Positions 13,512-26,800 of a stretch of DNA of 64,000 bases are shown piece by piece (positions within the stretch are counted from its first letter, which is position 1; every line of letters starts with the position of its first letter). The DNA comes from Apostichopus japonicus (taxonomy: Eukaryota; Echinodermata; Holothuroidea; Aspidochirotida; Stichopodidae). The translations under genes were made by a program, and so were the position numbers. The DNA lies in NCBI RefSeq assembly GCF_037975245.1, contig NC_092568.1:33264501-33328500 (forward strand). The letters are read 5' to 3'. The notes below the pieces were generated by a model. That model searched no databases. It was given only the letters and a program-made list of their open reading frames with translations, and was not told where the DNA came from.

Positions 13512-15850
13512 ATATACAACTTAACAGGATCTCATAATTGTGGAGTTTCAGCTCTCCTCAAGGTCTTCTCTCCCCTCACTCTCGATTCCCAGATTATGGA
13601 AAGACATTTCATGCAAATGGAGGTACAAACGCAAGGAAAAGACAAAAGCCTGAGAACTCATGGTCGACAGTGGCTGACACTGACTGTTAAACACAACAAC
13701 ATACCTAGAACTTAGTGTACTCTTACTGGGTGCAATCAACAAATAGTGTTACTCCACACAAAAAAACCATCAAAGTCAAGGTTAACATCTTGTCAGCCAA
13801 ATATTTCTAACAGTAACATATCTCTTCAAATAAAACAAATTCAGCTTTCTATAGTAAGGTAAGCTTAACCCAAGGTGTTCCAAAGAGCACTAATCAGGTA
13901 TTCAATGTTTATCTGAAACACGACAAACAGAAGATAGAATGGTGGTTTTAAACTAGGAACGTCCAAACCACTTACTCAAGGAACCAACAAACACACACAT
14001 AGCGAGCTCCCTGGTTGTTTAGTTAATTAATGCCGGCAGATATACGGCGCACTGTGACGTCTGGAGATACCTTGCAAGAAGTACAAGTGAGTCGTTCAAG
14101 ATGCGGGAATTATCTCCCTGAGAGGTGAAAGATATTGATCAATCGAATCACCAGTGGCGGCCCTTTCATATTCTCGAGATCATCATCACCATCATCATCA
14201 TCACCGTGATGGCTGCCTCTCCCGGTAGCCACACTCAGAGAGATATGATGGCTTGACAACGAACATCTCTTTGTATAAAGGGCAAAGAATCTGACTCGCA
14301 AAGGACATGTCTATCATTAACTAGATAAAGTAAGGAAAAGCCCTCTGGCGTTTTATGCAATTTATTGTAAGATCAAGTGAATTTTACCATCCACCTGGCT
14401 TTTCAACAAAATTAAGCACAAAAAAATCCTTCATCTGCAGTTAAAGAGGGAATTCTTTGAGATAGAGCATCTTACATGTCACAGAAAAAGAGAGAGAGAG
14501 AGAGTATTGAGTCGAAATAATTTGATATTTAACAGCAGGGCGTGTCAAAATTTCAGTTGAAGTTAGTTACTTCAAAGACGTTGGCAGCTTTATGGCAGCC
14601 ATTGGCCAATTCTCAGTTGCAGCTCAAAGCTTACATACATATATTATCTGAAAGAAGATTGCCAATGATTTAAAAAAAAAACATAATATCTCTAGATTTC
14701 TTTACAAAATGAATTTTAAAGATTGCTAGTTGTAAATTATTCCATTAAATCTACAAAATGTTGCTGCCCAGACCTTTCATATATTATATTGTAACCATGT
14801 AACCAGAGGACTTGAAAAAATTGTCTTATTAAACTTCTCTTCATTACCTTACACAAACCTTGACCAGCCATATTAATGAAAACTATAGTTATTGATACAA
14901 GGAATGCAAATCCTGTAAATTTCCTGAATATAAATATTGTATTTTAGTTCAAGAAATTGCTTTCAAAAGAGACGCACTTCTGGTTATAGGCTTGTTAAAA
15001 GCCAAATTTGGCATCTTGATTAAATTCACATAAAGAAACAGACAGATAACATTCAAAATGGTTGTGAATTTTATAACACACTATCCCCCTTCCCTCCCCA
15101 ACCCCCTGGGGGCAAATTTGTTGCATCTGTCAAATCTGAACATACAATAGTGGATTATAATAGTAGATAAAGCCCCTAGGCTCATTTTGCTAATGAATGG
15201 AAATTTCCTCTCAGAGAGGGGCACGTCGTCTAAAGTGAAGGAAGGATCTTTGTCACTTCTTTATCGACGGACAAAAATTGCAGACGTTGAGACGCAATGT
15301 TCCTAATAGCTGATGTATAGAGAGGGACACATTTAATATGACATTTAATGCGTAGATGTGGCTCAAGAGGGGTTTGCTTCCTTCACATTTTTCTTTTGTT
15401 TTAGCGTAAGACACCTGCCATCTTTATTGGAAGTGGCTGAGACCTGAATGAAGATAGAGCTAGTTGGATGGATATTTCCAAAAGGTTTAAATCCAATTCC
15501 AACTGCTACGAACCTTCCCATGTACAACACTGAAGGTAAAGTAAAAAAAAATTATAATGAGACTGAGAAAGAAATAGAAGTTCCTTTCTTCATTTCATAG
15601 AACTGCTTCAAAATATTTCCACTAAATTCCGGCAAAGAAAGGAACAGAAAAAAGAAACAGAAGCAAAGGGAGAAATATACTGTAGTGATGAAGTGCCATC
15701 TGCATTGTTTTCAGACAGACATGTCCATCCCATTAGTTACGTGACATGAACACATCTCACGTCCAATCCTTTCAATCGCACACTGAAGTCCCAAGATCTT
15801 TGTTGAACCAGGCAAACAGCTGATCAACTTTAAGTGTTATATGGTGTGTG
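13512..15850. other. Non-coding stretch
   Basis: Only simple sequence is recognisable: a CAT-rich run near 14178-14205 and a short AG run near 14490-14505. No splice-bounded coding segment was found. Confidence 0.5.
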
Positions 15851-15854
15851 TTCA

Positions 15855-16480
15855 TAGATTTGTTAATGATGCAAGCTGCCATTCAATCTGTAAGTATTGG
15901 TGTTTTTACATAGATGGTTAATGATGCAAACTGCCATTCTATCTGTAATAAAGTATTGGTGTTTTTACATAGATTTGTTAATGATGCAAACTGCCATTAC
16001 ATCTGTATTAAAGTATTGGTGTTTTTACATAGATGGTTAATGATGCAAACTGCCATTCTATCTGTAATAAAGTATTGGTGTTTTTACATAGATTTGTTAA
16101 TGATGTCAACTGCCATTAAATCTGTATTAAAGTATTGGAGTTTTTACATAGATGGTTAATGATGCAAACTGCCATTCTATCTGTAATAAAGTATTGGTGT
16201 TTTTACATAGATTTGTTAATGATGTCAACTGCCATTAAATCTGTATTAAAGTATTGGTGTCTACATAGATTTACTAATGATGCAAACTGCCATTCACTCT
16301 GTAAGTTTTGATGTGTTTACATAGATTTACTAATGATGCAAACTGCCATTCAATCTGTAAGTTTTGATGTGTTTACATAGATTTACTAATGATGCAAACA
16401 ACCATTCAATCTGTAAATTTTGATGTGTTTACATTAATTTACTAATGATGCAAACTGCAATTCTATCTGTACAAATGCAA
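15855..16480. repeat. Minisatellite, about 60-bp unit, roughly ten copies
   Basis: Repeats of a unit containing ACATAGATTTGTTAATGATG, then AAACTGCCATTCAATCTGTA, then (in the early copies) AAAGTATTGGTGTTTTT. The central copies are nearly identical and alternate between two variants (GATGGTTAATG and GATTTGTTAATG). The last copies are diverged and shorter, so the array has probably grown in its middle. Confidence 0.9.
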
Positions 16481-17247
16481 ATATTAATACCTAATCCTAG
16501 AACTACCTTAGTTTCCTAACAGATGTACAGTATCATACATGTAACCTACTTTACTGATATATATATAAGAATCGCGGCCCAAGTAGTGTTCTCATTAACT
16601 GTATATAAATACCCAGCAAATTTCCCATCCATTTACAGTGATGCTAAATAATTTGTAAATAAATCGTGTTAGTGAATCTGGCCACAAGGGGAAAATATTT
16701 TTATTCTAAACAAACGGCCGACAGCATCAGTACATTTAAACTTTAAGAATCCCCTGTACTGAGACCTAGACGATATTTCTATACTCTAAAGAGAGCAGGC
16801 TTCACTAAGGCAACAGTCAAAGCAACACTCCACTACTTGTGTACACAATCTTACTTCCATATTTGCCATGGTAACCAGACTATTGTTATTTACTATAGGT
16901 TACATCCCATGGCATTTAATATGCACAGCACACTTGCGGTCTCCTTAAATGGAATGTATCGTCTTAATTGAAATGGCATGTGACATGAATCATGTTAAAG
17001 CAGAAAAAACTTGAAGCTCACAAATTAATAGCCACTACACAGCTATGCATCATATCCTTTATAATGACCAGATAAAACCAGAATTTCATCGAAAAAAGAC
17101 AATTCTACTTAAACCAGGCTTACAGACTGCACTTGACCTTTGCATGAAAGTCTAGTACTCACTTGTCTGTGGTTCCTACAGGACTAATAAGAGCAGCAGC
17201 AATACAGGACCAGGAAACAAAGAGATCTACGGACCAGACGATTAATC

Positions 17248-17408
17248 CTACTTTTCTTGGCTCTCGAGGTAATCTGGGAAGAGTTGAGTCATCACAAAGA
17301 GGGCAACATCTAGAGATGTCCAATACGAGGTATGAGATGTCAGAGCCGAGTAGTACAAACTACCGTAGCTGCTCTCCTTCAACTCAAAATCAATCCGCTC
17401 GTCCAACT
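17248..17408 (-). CDS. DDHD1: DDHD1-like terminal coding exon
   Basis: Residues 681-733 and the TAG stop at 17250-17248. ERIDFELKE, then ALTSHTSYWTSLDVALFVMT supplies the last D-H-D residues (D687, H706, D714). It lies 4.2 kb beyond exon 10, across two long repeat arrays, and a plus-strand open frame covers the same bases, so it is easily missed. Confidence 0.93.
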
Positions 17409-20400
17409 CTGACGAAAAAGAGAGATTAAGAAAATCACGTCTTTGCTAAACAGATGGGGTAATTTTGGGCAGTTAAAGTTCATAAATAAAGTTCAGAAAG
17501 TTTTGAATGCTTGAACCCAAAAAAATTTTACTTAAAGAAAAAAAAAACAGTAATTCAGGGGTTTCAATGGTGGAGAAAGGGGTGGGGAGGAGGTGGAAGA
17601 AAAGGGGTCGGGATGGCTGGGAGGGATGGTTAGGAAGAATGGGAGAGTGGAAAGGGTATGGATGGAGGTGAGAAATGGGGTGGGAGGGAGGGAGGGAGGG
17701 AGGGAGGGAGGGAGGGAGGGAGGGAGGGAGGGAGGGAGGGAGGGAGGGAGGGAGGGAGGGAGGGAGGGAGGGAGGGAGGGAGGGAGGGAGGGAGGGAGGG
17801 AGGGAGGGAGGGAGGGAGGGAGGGAGGGAGGGAGGGAGGGAGGGAGGGAGGGAGGGAGGGAGGGAGGGAGGGAGGGAGGGAGGGAGGGAGGGAGGGAGGG
17901 AGGGAGGGAGGGAGGGAGGGAGGGAGGGAGGGAGGGAGGGAGGGAGGGAGGGAGGGAGGGAGGGAGGGAGGGAGGGAGGGAGGGAGGGAGGGAGGGAGGG
18001 AGGGAGGGAGGGAGGGAGGGAGGGAGGGAGGGAGGGAGGGAGGGAGGGAGGGAGGGAGGGAGGGAGGGAGGGAGGGAGGGAGGGAGGGAGGGAGGGAGGG
18101 AGGGAGGGAGGGAGGGAGGGAGGGAGGGAGGGAGGGAGGGAGGGAGGGAGGGAGGGAGGGAGGGAGGGAGGGAGGGAGGGAGGGAGGGAGGGAGGGAGGG
18201 AGGGAGGGAGGGACGAATGTAAGACGATTTCTTTTAGGAAAGTTAAAGCTTTGTAAAGCATCCTTTATCTAGGATCCAAAGTGCATCTCAAACAAAGATT
18301 GACATAACTCTGAAAAATTGTCACTTTAAAAGCTAAAGCCAATGTGAACCTTAAAGATTCAAAGGTTTGTCCCCTAACAACTCCCTGATCACAGCATCAA
18401 TCTCTTTCATCATTCAAAGCGTGTATCAGGTCAAAGGTCAAGCAACCCAAGTTCAAGTACATTTGTAGATACTGAGATGTCTATGTAGGAAAATTAGGAA
18501 CAGCATTTTTGGTCCCAATTAAATCGCTTGTTTAGTATGAGTGCATTTAATTGACTTCAACTATATTGAAATTTAAATCCTCAAAATAAGAAGTTTGAAA
18601 ATAACTAATACTGCAATATTTCATAAATTGGGACAGCTTTAGTAAACACTGTGCAACAGCCAATCTCATCTAAAATTTCACTTTGCACAGATGTGTCCGT
18701 TCCATTAATTAGTGGCCCTGTGAGTTAATTAGGGGCTATGTGAGCTTTATGGCTTAACTCATGTACTTTCGGAGTTACGTATCAACATCATAGATGTTCT
18801 GAGGTTAAGCTTGATACAGTTCTTATTTACTTTGATGGATGTATGGCAATCCATAATATCCTATTTGGAGAGTAGATTAGATTTAGATTAGATTAGGTAC
18901 TGAGAGGAAACGCCACAAATTATCATGTATACACTTGGCACAGAAAGCAGTCTCCATCTATTCAAATTTTTCCTACTAGTTTGTAGTGACAAATTAAAGA
19001 ACCTTCAGCTAGTTTAAAACTGATAAAAAAAAATGGCTGACTCAATCACCCTGGAGATCTTCCACATATCTTTCACTTTAATATAACAAACGTAGAAGAA
19101 TGACTGAATGCCACAATTTCATCGTTAAATTTAACCACTTGTTCATATTTGTGCAGTTTGCCAACACCTCTATCCCTTCAATAAGAAAGTGTGTTTGCAG
19201 TACTACAGATGAAGGTGCTACATAATGGGAATGACAGAAGAACATTCCAGTTCTCCGAATAAATTATGAGAGAGTCCTCGAGCCCAACGTTAACAATTTT
19301 CCATTGATGGTGAAGTGGATGTAAAATGTAACCAAATAACATCTTCTTTTTCATCAATGAAATACAAGTTTTTTTGAAATACCACACTTTCCTGTTTTAT
19401 CTCGAGTGCTATCAGAATTCGGGACTGATCTTTTCATGACAAAACTTGACTGAAAATGCCTTTTACGAGAACTCTCGAGCATATGTCTTCTTCTGACCTT
19501 CGTTGACAAGAATACACTGTGATAGCAAGATAGCTAGTTGAATATGGTAACTTGATGACAAGAAATACCAGAGAAGCCATGCTTCTTCAAATAATACATA
19601 GAGGAAACTAGGAAATCCTTCACACATAACTATTAGCAAAGAGCACTATGTACAGTAACAATGACATAGATATGTATAGAATTCATGTGCCATTAAAATG
19701 ATACGGATCCTCTCCTTCCCATTAAAATGATAGAGTTCCTCTACTTCCCATTATAATGATACGGTTCCTCTACTTCCCATTATAATGATACAGTTTCTGT
19801 ACTTCCCATTATAATGATAGAGTTCCTCTACTTCCCATTATAATGATACGGTTCCTCTACTTCCCATTATAATGATACAGTTCCTGTACTTCCCATTATA
19901 ATGATAGAGTTACTCTACTTCCCATTATTATGATAGAGTTCCTCTACTTCCCATTATAATGATATGGTTCCTCTACTTCCCATTATAATGATACAGTTCC
20001 TGTACTTCCCATTATAATGATAGAGTTACTCTACTTCCCATTATTATGATAGAGTTCCTCTACTTCCCATTATAATGATACGGTTCCTCTACTTCCCATT
20101 ATAATGATAGAGTTACTCTACTTCCCATTATCATGATACGGTTCCTCTACTTCCCATTATTATGATATGGTTCCTCTACTTCCCATTATTATGATACAGT
20201 TCCTGTACTTCCCATTATAATGATAGAGTTACTCTACTTACCATTATAATGATACGGTTCCTCTACTTCCCATTATAATGAAAGGGATCCTCTACTTCCC
20301 ATTATAATGATACTTTCCTCTACTTTCCATTATAATGATAGAGTTCCTCTACTTACCATTATAATGATAGGGTTCCTCTACATCCCATTATAATGATAAG

Positions 20401-20764
20401 GTTCTTCTACTTCCCATTATAATGACAGAGTTCCTCTACTTCCCATTACAATGATAGAGTTCCTCTACTTCCCATAATAATGATAGGGTTCCTCTACTTC
20501 CAATTATAATGATATGGATCCTCTACTTCCCTTTATGATATAATTCCTCTACTTCCCATTATAATGATATGGTTCCTCTATTTCCCTTTATAATGATATG
20601 ATTCCTCTACTTCCCATTATAATGATACAGTAACAACTCACAAGCAATTTTGCCATGATACAAATAAAAATCCCAGCAAAACAATTTTCACAAAACTTTT
20701 AGGGAAGAATATTCCAACTTTGAATTCAGGATACAATATCAGGCTAAGGAGATCGTGTTCTGAT

Positions 20765-20802
<38 letters not shown>

Positions 20803-23800
20803 AACCCTTGAGGTGACATACGGGGAATCAGCTCAGGTGACAGCTGAGGGCCTTTATAGAACAATGGGATCATTTACAAATCTTGTGACGGACTGGAAAT
20901 TAATCACGTATGCACTCGAGAAAGGACTAAATCTGGAGACATCAGAACTGAGCCACAAGTGTCACTCTCATGATGAAATTACAGACGGAGCAATTAAAAT
21001 TAGAAAACAGATTCTTCTCTGTACCGAATTTGCGCCTGCCTGAGTGAAATGATCAAAGGGATAAGACTTCTCTTGTCATGGACTGATTCCCCTTTGGCAT
21101 GTTCGAGCTTAGTTTTTTGACACGTCATTACTTAGTTGTAAAGCAATGTAATAAATGCGAGAAGCTATTTCAGTTTCAGGTTTATTTTTAACCGTGTGAG
21201 AGAATACGATCTTGACCAGGTGATGATGTTCAAGCGGTGCAGTGACGCAAGAATTTAAGATCGATCTGGATCTCACAACTACGGTGAAGAAATGAAAATA
21301 GATTCTATATCTTTGCTCTTGAGGAGAGAACCATTATAGAATTACATCAAATCGGTCTTATTGGCGATTCAAACTTTGAAAGAAAAATTAAATTAAATTT
21401 AAAAGACGCTAAGGAACATGGCTAAGTTCTCTTCAAAAAACTTGAATTCTTGGAATCAATTTTAAACTTCCTTTCTTGCACTCTGTCTGCATATGTTTAT
21501 TAAACCTATCAACTTTTGATCCAAACATGAGATGGAAATGAACTAAGTCCTCAAAGACACCTTTGACCTCTGCAGCAAATAATGAATGAATGGGATGAAT
21601 AAACAAAGAACTAAAAGAGGTCCCTACCAACTTTCTCTTCACTAGTAAAATCTGATGCAGACCAACTTGGTATTGAATCCAATGTCTTCATAGCATTCTG
21701 AAACTCTTCAAGGACATCTGGTTTGGCATCTCTCTCGTCCAGCTGTGAGAACCGGCTACGTAAGCTGAACCTAGATGGAGGTTTGGCCTCATTAGATTTA
21801 GAGTCCTTGGCTTCCGACCACGACCATATGCCCCACAGACCACCTGATGGATCAAATTATCAGCAAAATCGATCGATCAATGTTATTTATAAAGCATCTA
21901 TTGCGAACATTTCTTTAAATTATTGTAAGCCTCGTGGGAGTTAATTAAAGTGCATATGTAGAGGGGAGATAGGTAAGAGAGATGTGAAATAAACATTACC
22001 AAAACACACTTCATTCCAAATTATGATAGATAAAATATTTCTTATTTATACGTAGTTAATATTCACCAAGTTAAGATCCTGAACTAACACACAGTGACAG
22101 CAGTCCTCAATTAATTTGTAACAAGGGCCAGTGAAAACCATCGGTTGGACAAACGACCAATTAGATAGAAAAACTCATCCATACCCAGATTAGAAATGTA
22201 CACAGTAGGTAGGTGGGTATAGGATACTCAAGCCTAAGGCCTCATAGGTCTGTATGCTCGAATAATACAAACTTGTGGACTTCTATTTCCTTTCTTGGAT
22301 TCGAATGAAATTTTTTGTGGGCCCAGATTTAGCCTGTGGGGGACCTATTGAGTACCCCTGCACTATGAGATGTAAATGACCACCTTTCACGGTGTTATGA
22401 GGCAAATTTCCTGGCATGCATCTTGCATACAAATATCTATCACCACCAGTGATCGCTATAGTGTGGCCGAGCTTAGCTTACAATAGCAGATGGTCAAATA
22501 TATTTTCAATGTCAAAAACTTATCTAGAAAGAAACTCAACAGATCTGTAAACTCTTTGAATAATCATTGACCATGAACCTCATGAATAGTCACATTTATA
22601 TGAGATAAAGTCTCAAAATTTTTAAATTACCCGAGGAAGATTTTCTCTTTCTCTCAGACAGTGAATTGTCTTCATTAGAGTTGGTGCCATCTTCCACAGT
22701 GACCGACATTTCCTGTTCTGGACTTGAAGCATTCTCTGTGGCTTTCATCTCCTCTGCAGATTTGGTTGCTTCAGAATAGGGAATCGGTCTCATTGTGTGG
22801 TACGAGGGCTGAGGTATGCTCTCAAATCTATGCACGTTGACAGGCTGTATCGTGCAGTAATGCTTCACGATTAAAGGTTCTATCCGATAGGCCTGCAATA
22901 AGTATTGAAAGTTATGATCAACCCATGTCCGGAAATATTAAAAATTCAGCCACATATATTGAATCTGATCAAATTTGTTTACAAGTCTTTTTCCCCCGCT
23001 ACCTTTCCTCCTATCCTGAAGGGATGAGCAAACAGTGGCTTGGGAGCTATATATATTTGTTGTAAGAAAATTACTATAAAGGTTAAAACCTGACAGCTTT
23101 GTTTGTCCTGTGGCACTAAATCATCGGAAGTTAGTAATCATATGTGGATCTTACCTTAAAGCAAGTTTTTCAGTCAAATAAAATAAACAATCAATGTTTT
23201 TTTGTAAAAAACTGCTAGCCAGATGGACGATATCATGAGATCAAATATGTATGTCACATCCAAAACCTGGGTAAATCTACGACAAGCATTTCATCTTAAC
23301 ATTTCATCAAGAGGTAAGGAAATTAGGAGAAGATTGAACAATAATATATTAACCTTGCTACACACTGATACTGCTGTACTGAACCTTCTCAAGAATGGAA
23401 AACCTGTACACAATTTTTCCAGCAAAACAAGATTTAAAGCTGATATTTTCTTTAGGTGAAAATGGAAAAGATCAAAGAAATAAATGGCTTTTTCATTGCT
23501 CTTTGCCATCTGTCCAACATGTCCCAGACAGGTTTTCTTTAATTCATATTATATTTATATCATTTTTAGTGACAGTTATATAATGAAAGTGAACATAAGC
23601 CTAAATGCACCAATTCCATTCCAACCTCATTCAAGATTCAAAACTTGGCCAAACTAACTTAGCTTCAGCGGTCTAAAACACTCAATTTTTATTATTAGCT
23701 TTTACTACCCACTTTTTCTGCATGGCAGGTGCAAATATCAGCACTTGGCATATATGTAACAGGGATATTTTACTTCTTTTTTATGTTTTTAATTCCCTTT

Positions 23801-26800
23801 TAATCCAGAAAAAACACAAGCACAGACAACCACTGCAAACATATCTAACAGTTTCTTAATATCTCCATCAAAAGAGAATACAAAAATGTAGCAGCAACTG
23901 CATTATTGTTTTAACGATTGATTCCTTCCAATAAATGCAAAACACTAAGTTGATTGCTTCCCTCGAGGATATAGATCACTAATAGAGCTATAGAACCTAA
24001 AGCATAAACAGGAAGAAGCTTCTCGGGGAAAAAAGGCTTCTAGAAGATAAAAAGTAAATTAAAGAAAATTGATGGAAACCATCGCAATTACGAAGCCAAA
24101 GGAAATCAGTAATGTGACATTTCAAAAATAATCCCCACAGTTTGTGAGTCTAAATGGCCAATCCTTATCAGTTCAATCCACCCACGGTTGATGCAAACGC
24201 TACGGTATGTGAAGTTTTGTAAACACTCGTGGGAGAGAATGGTTATCTAATCATTATCCTTCACTTTTGTTCAACCATAAAAAATAAAAAGGTTTGAGGT
24301 GGGTGGAAATACTCCTCCAAAATGTCACCTATAAGGTTACAGAGATTATTTCTTGGTGGCCAGCCCATATAAAACCATCTAGAAGTTTCGTTGCTGGCAT
24401 AATTGCTTTGTCTATTATGCCTTTTCTGCAAACTACGAGGAGCAACCGGAGAGTGGGTTGGCGAAAAATATTGTTTAGTGGGTGGAGGGATTTTGCCAGA
24501 AGTCAGTTTCCAGAAATCAGTATCTATGGTTTTCTGAGCTTGCTAAAGGCAACCAATTAAGTTTTTTTTAAAACATTAAGTCCATAGTTTAAGGTGGCTT
24601 ACATGTATTCTGAAGTGTAGGGTGCAGACGGTCGATGTTCGGTCCTCATGGAAGAAGACCCTAAGGGGTGGACCAAACAATTTCCAAACCGCTGATTTAT
24701 AAGTCTTGAAAATTTACAAAAGGTTAAGAATTGAGCAGTGATTCTTACGGTATTATTCAAAGGAAAACAAACCAGAACCAAGAGTGGATGCCGCTCAGGT
24801 TAGTATTAGTAACCACGAGACTGAGGGCGGCATATCACAGAACTAAATCTCCTATGTCAGGATATCGTCTTGAACTCTTTTGTGTTTGCGCACGGTTCTA
24901 ATTCAACCAAATGTCAGGTTTGAATTCCAACTTGCTAACACTCTCTTTTGAAATATGAAGCTTTGTTGAGTCACATTTATGGTTAACGCTTGCATAAGAT
25001 TAACAGCAAATGTCACCATTATCTCAGTCAATGAAATTGCCGGCGGGAGCAGAATGCAATATCATTTACATGGTAATTGAAATCTACCTGACGTACAGAT
25101 CCTTGAGGGATATCTAGAATAATTTGGTAACATACAACAATGCTCCAAATCTACTCTAGTTTTAACTTTTCTGTAACATTTCTAGGTTGAAAACTTACAA
25201 TCTTCTCGAGACTTACCTTCTTTCTTTCCTCTTTAAATTTCACACATAGAGAATTGGACACATTGTTAATTCATTCACCCAATGTTTCTTTCTATCGTGT
25301 TCTTTTTTCTTGGGGGGGGGGTTTCCTCATTCTTCATCTTATACCATGATAGTGATAGAACTATCTAAACGATGGATTTTCTCCTCGTATGAATGGTAAG
25401 AAATATCAGAAATATGACCAGCAATTGGTTGAAACCAAAACAAACTACGAAAACAGTCTGTTTTTGTTTCAGCTTTCCTGCAAGGATCAAAACATCACAC
25501 CCTCTAATCTTTAAGATATTTACCTACATAGGTAGATAAACAGTCTTTTCTACAGTCTTTTCTTCTCTCTTAGGTTTCTGTTAAAAAATATCGAAAGGTG
25601 TATTTACCACTGGATCAGAAGGAAAATAAATGTTGAATAATCTTTGGCAGACTCTCTTTGGCAGTAAGTGATCCATGGAACCCCTCTCCTGAGGGCGCAC
25701 ACCTCGTAAAGTTAGAAAGACTCCGAGGGGTGAGCCGACACAAAAGAGATTCTCAACCTGAAAAGAAGAGTTTAAAATGAAAAATTTATCGGACACGACT
25801 ATTAGAACCCTGACAATCATCTTCAGAAAGAAAGAAGGTGATTAGAAAGTATTAAAACATTTGCAGCATTTAAAAATATACGGATTAGAAAATTAGAATA
25901 GGTATAGATCATTAGTGCAACCTTATTATGCATAAAAGTTAATCAGCCTTAATTAGTCTGAATGGAATAATTGGAGGAGAACTAAACAACACATAAAGAT
26001 GTCATGAAATACAGCTTTTCAAATAGTTTTGGCTTGCTGAAATATGATTAAATAAAAAACCACATGCGATCGGGAAAGCCTTCTAGCATATGAATAACCA
26101 TGCGGAGGCTAATGCCCCCAGAAATATGAATAACTGGAATATGAATAACCATGCTGAGGGTTAAGCCCACTAAAAAAAACACAAGTGTAAGAATTGTGAC
26201 GGTAGTCTGACAGCAAATTAAAAGCCAAACAAGATTGTCAAATTGCTATGCAGTTGTAAGAATTCCTAGCAGAAATTAATACATGATAAGTTCTTTGCAA
26301 TGAAAAAACCATTCCATTATTGATGAAAACAGTTAAGAATACAATAATTTTAACATTGCTGTATCATTACTCTCTACTGAATAAACCATGCATGGATTTT
26401 GATTATTTTCAATACTATTAGTGTTTTTAACAAAAAATCAGAATGAGAAGATTGCTAACTTCACTCAGCTACTAGATATTGACTTTGCGAGCCGCTAGAA
26501 GTGTAAAGCCTATCAAATTTTGTAGTATCACTAGGCTTAATGGGTAAACAGCATTAAAACACGTTTATTTCATAATTAAGTCGAAGACTTTTACATGGTT
26601 GTTATAACAATGGACACTTCATCCAATGCTCATTTTTATTCAGGAATATTATTTTCATTTTTCTGGCTATGCTCTGTTTAACCTTTTCTTAAAGACACAC
26701 TCTGACTGATATTATGTTTTGTCGATATCGAAATCACACTGATCGACAAAAGATTCACTCCACCTTGTCTCATTAGCGCTGATTAGGTTTGTATCATTGT

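Noticed and set aside
14110-14301. Asp-rich minus-strand open frame as the missing DDHD1 C-terminus
   Set aside because: The acidic run is a CAT trinucleotide repeat, and the true terminal exon was found at 17408-17248.
15855-16480. Regular repeats as a CRISPR array
   Set aside because: Copies are contiguous units with no unique spacers, there are no cas genes, and the DNA is eukaryotic with spliced genes.
17163-17429. 88-codon plus-strand open frame
   Set aside because: It is the shadow of the DDHD1 terminal exon, which on the minus strand gives a clear DDHD C-terminus in phase with exon 10.
17473-18272. Long open frames of Pro/Ser/Leu or Gly/Arg/Glu repeats
   Set aside because: Pure translation of the GGGA microsatellite; every frame is open and the array lies inside an intron of a well-supported gene.
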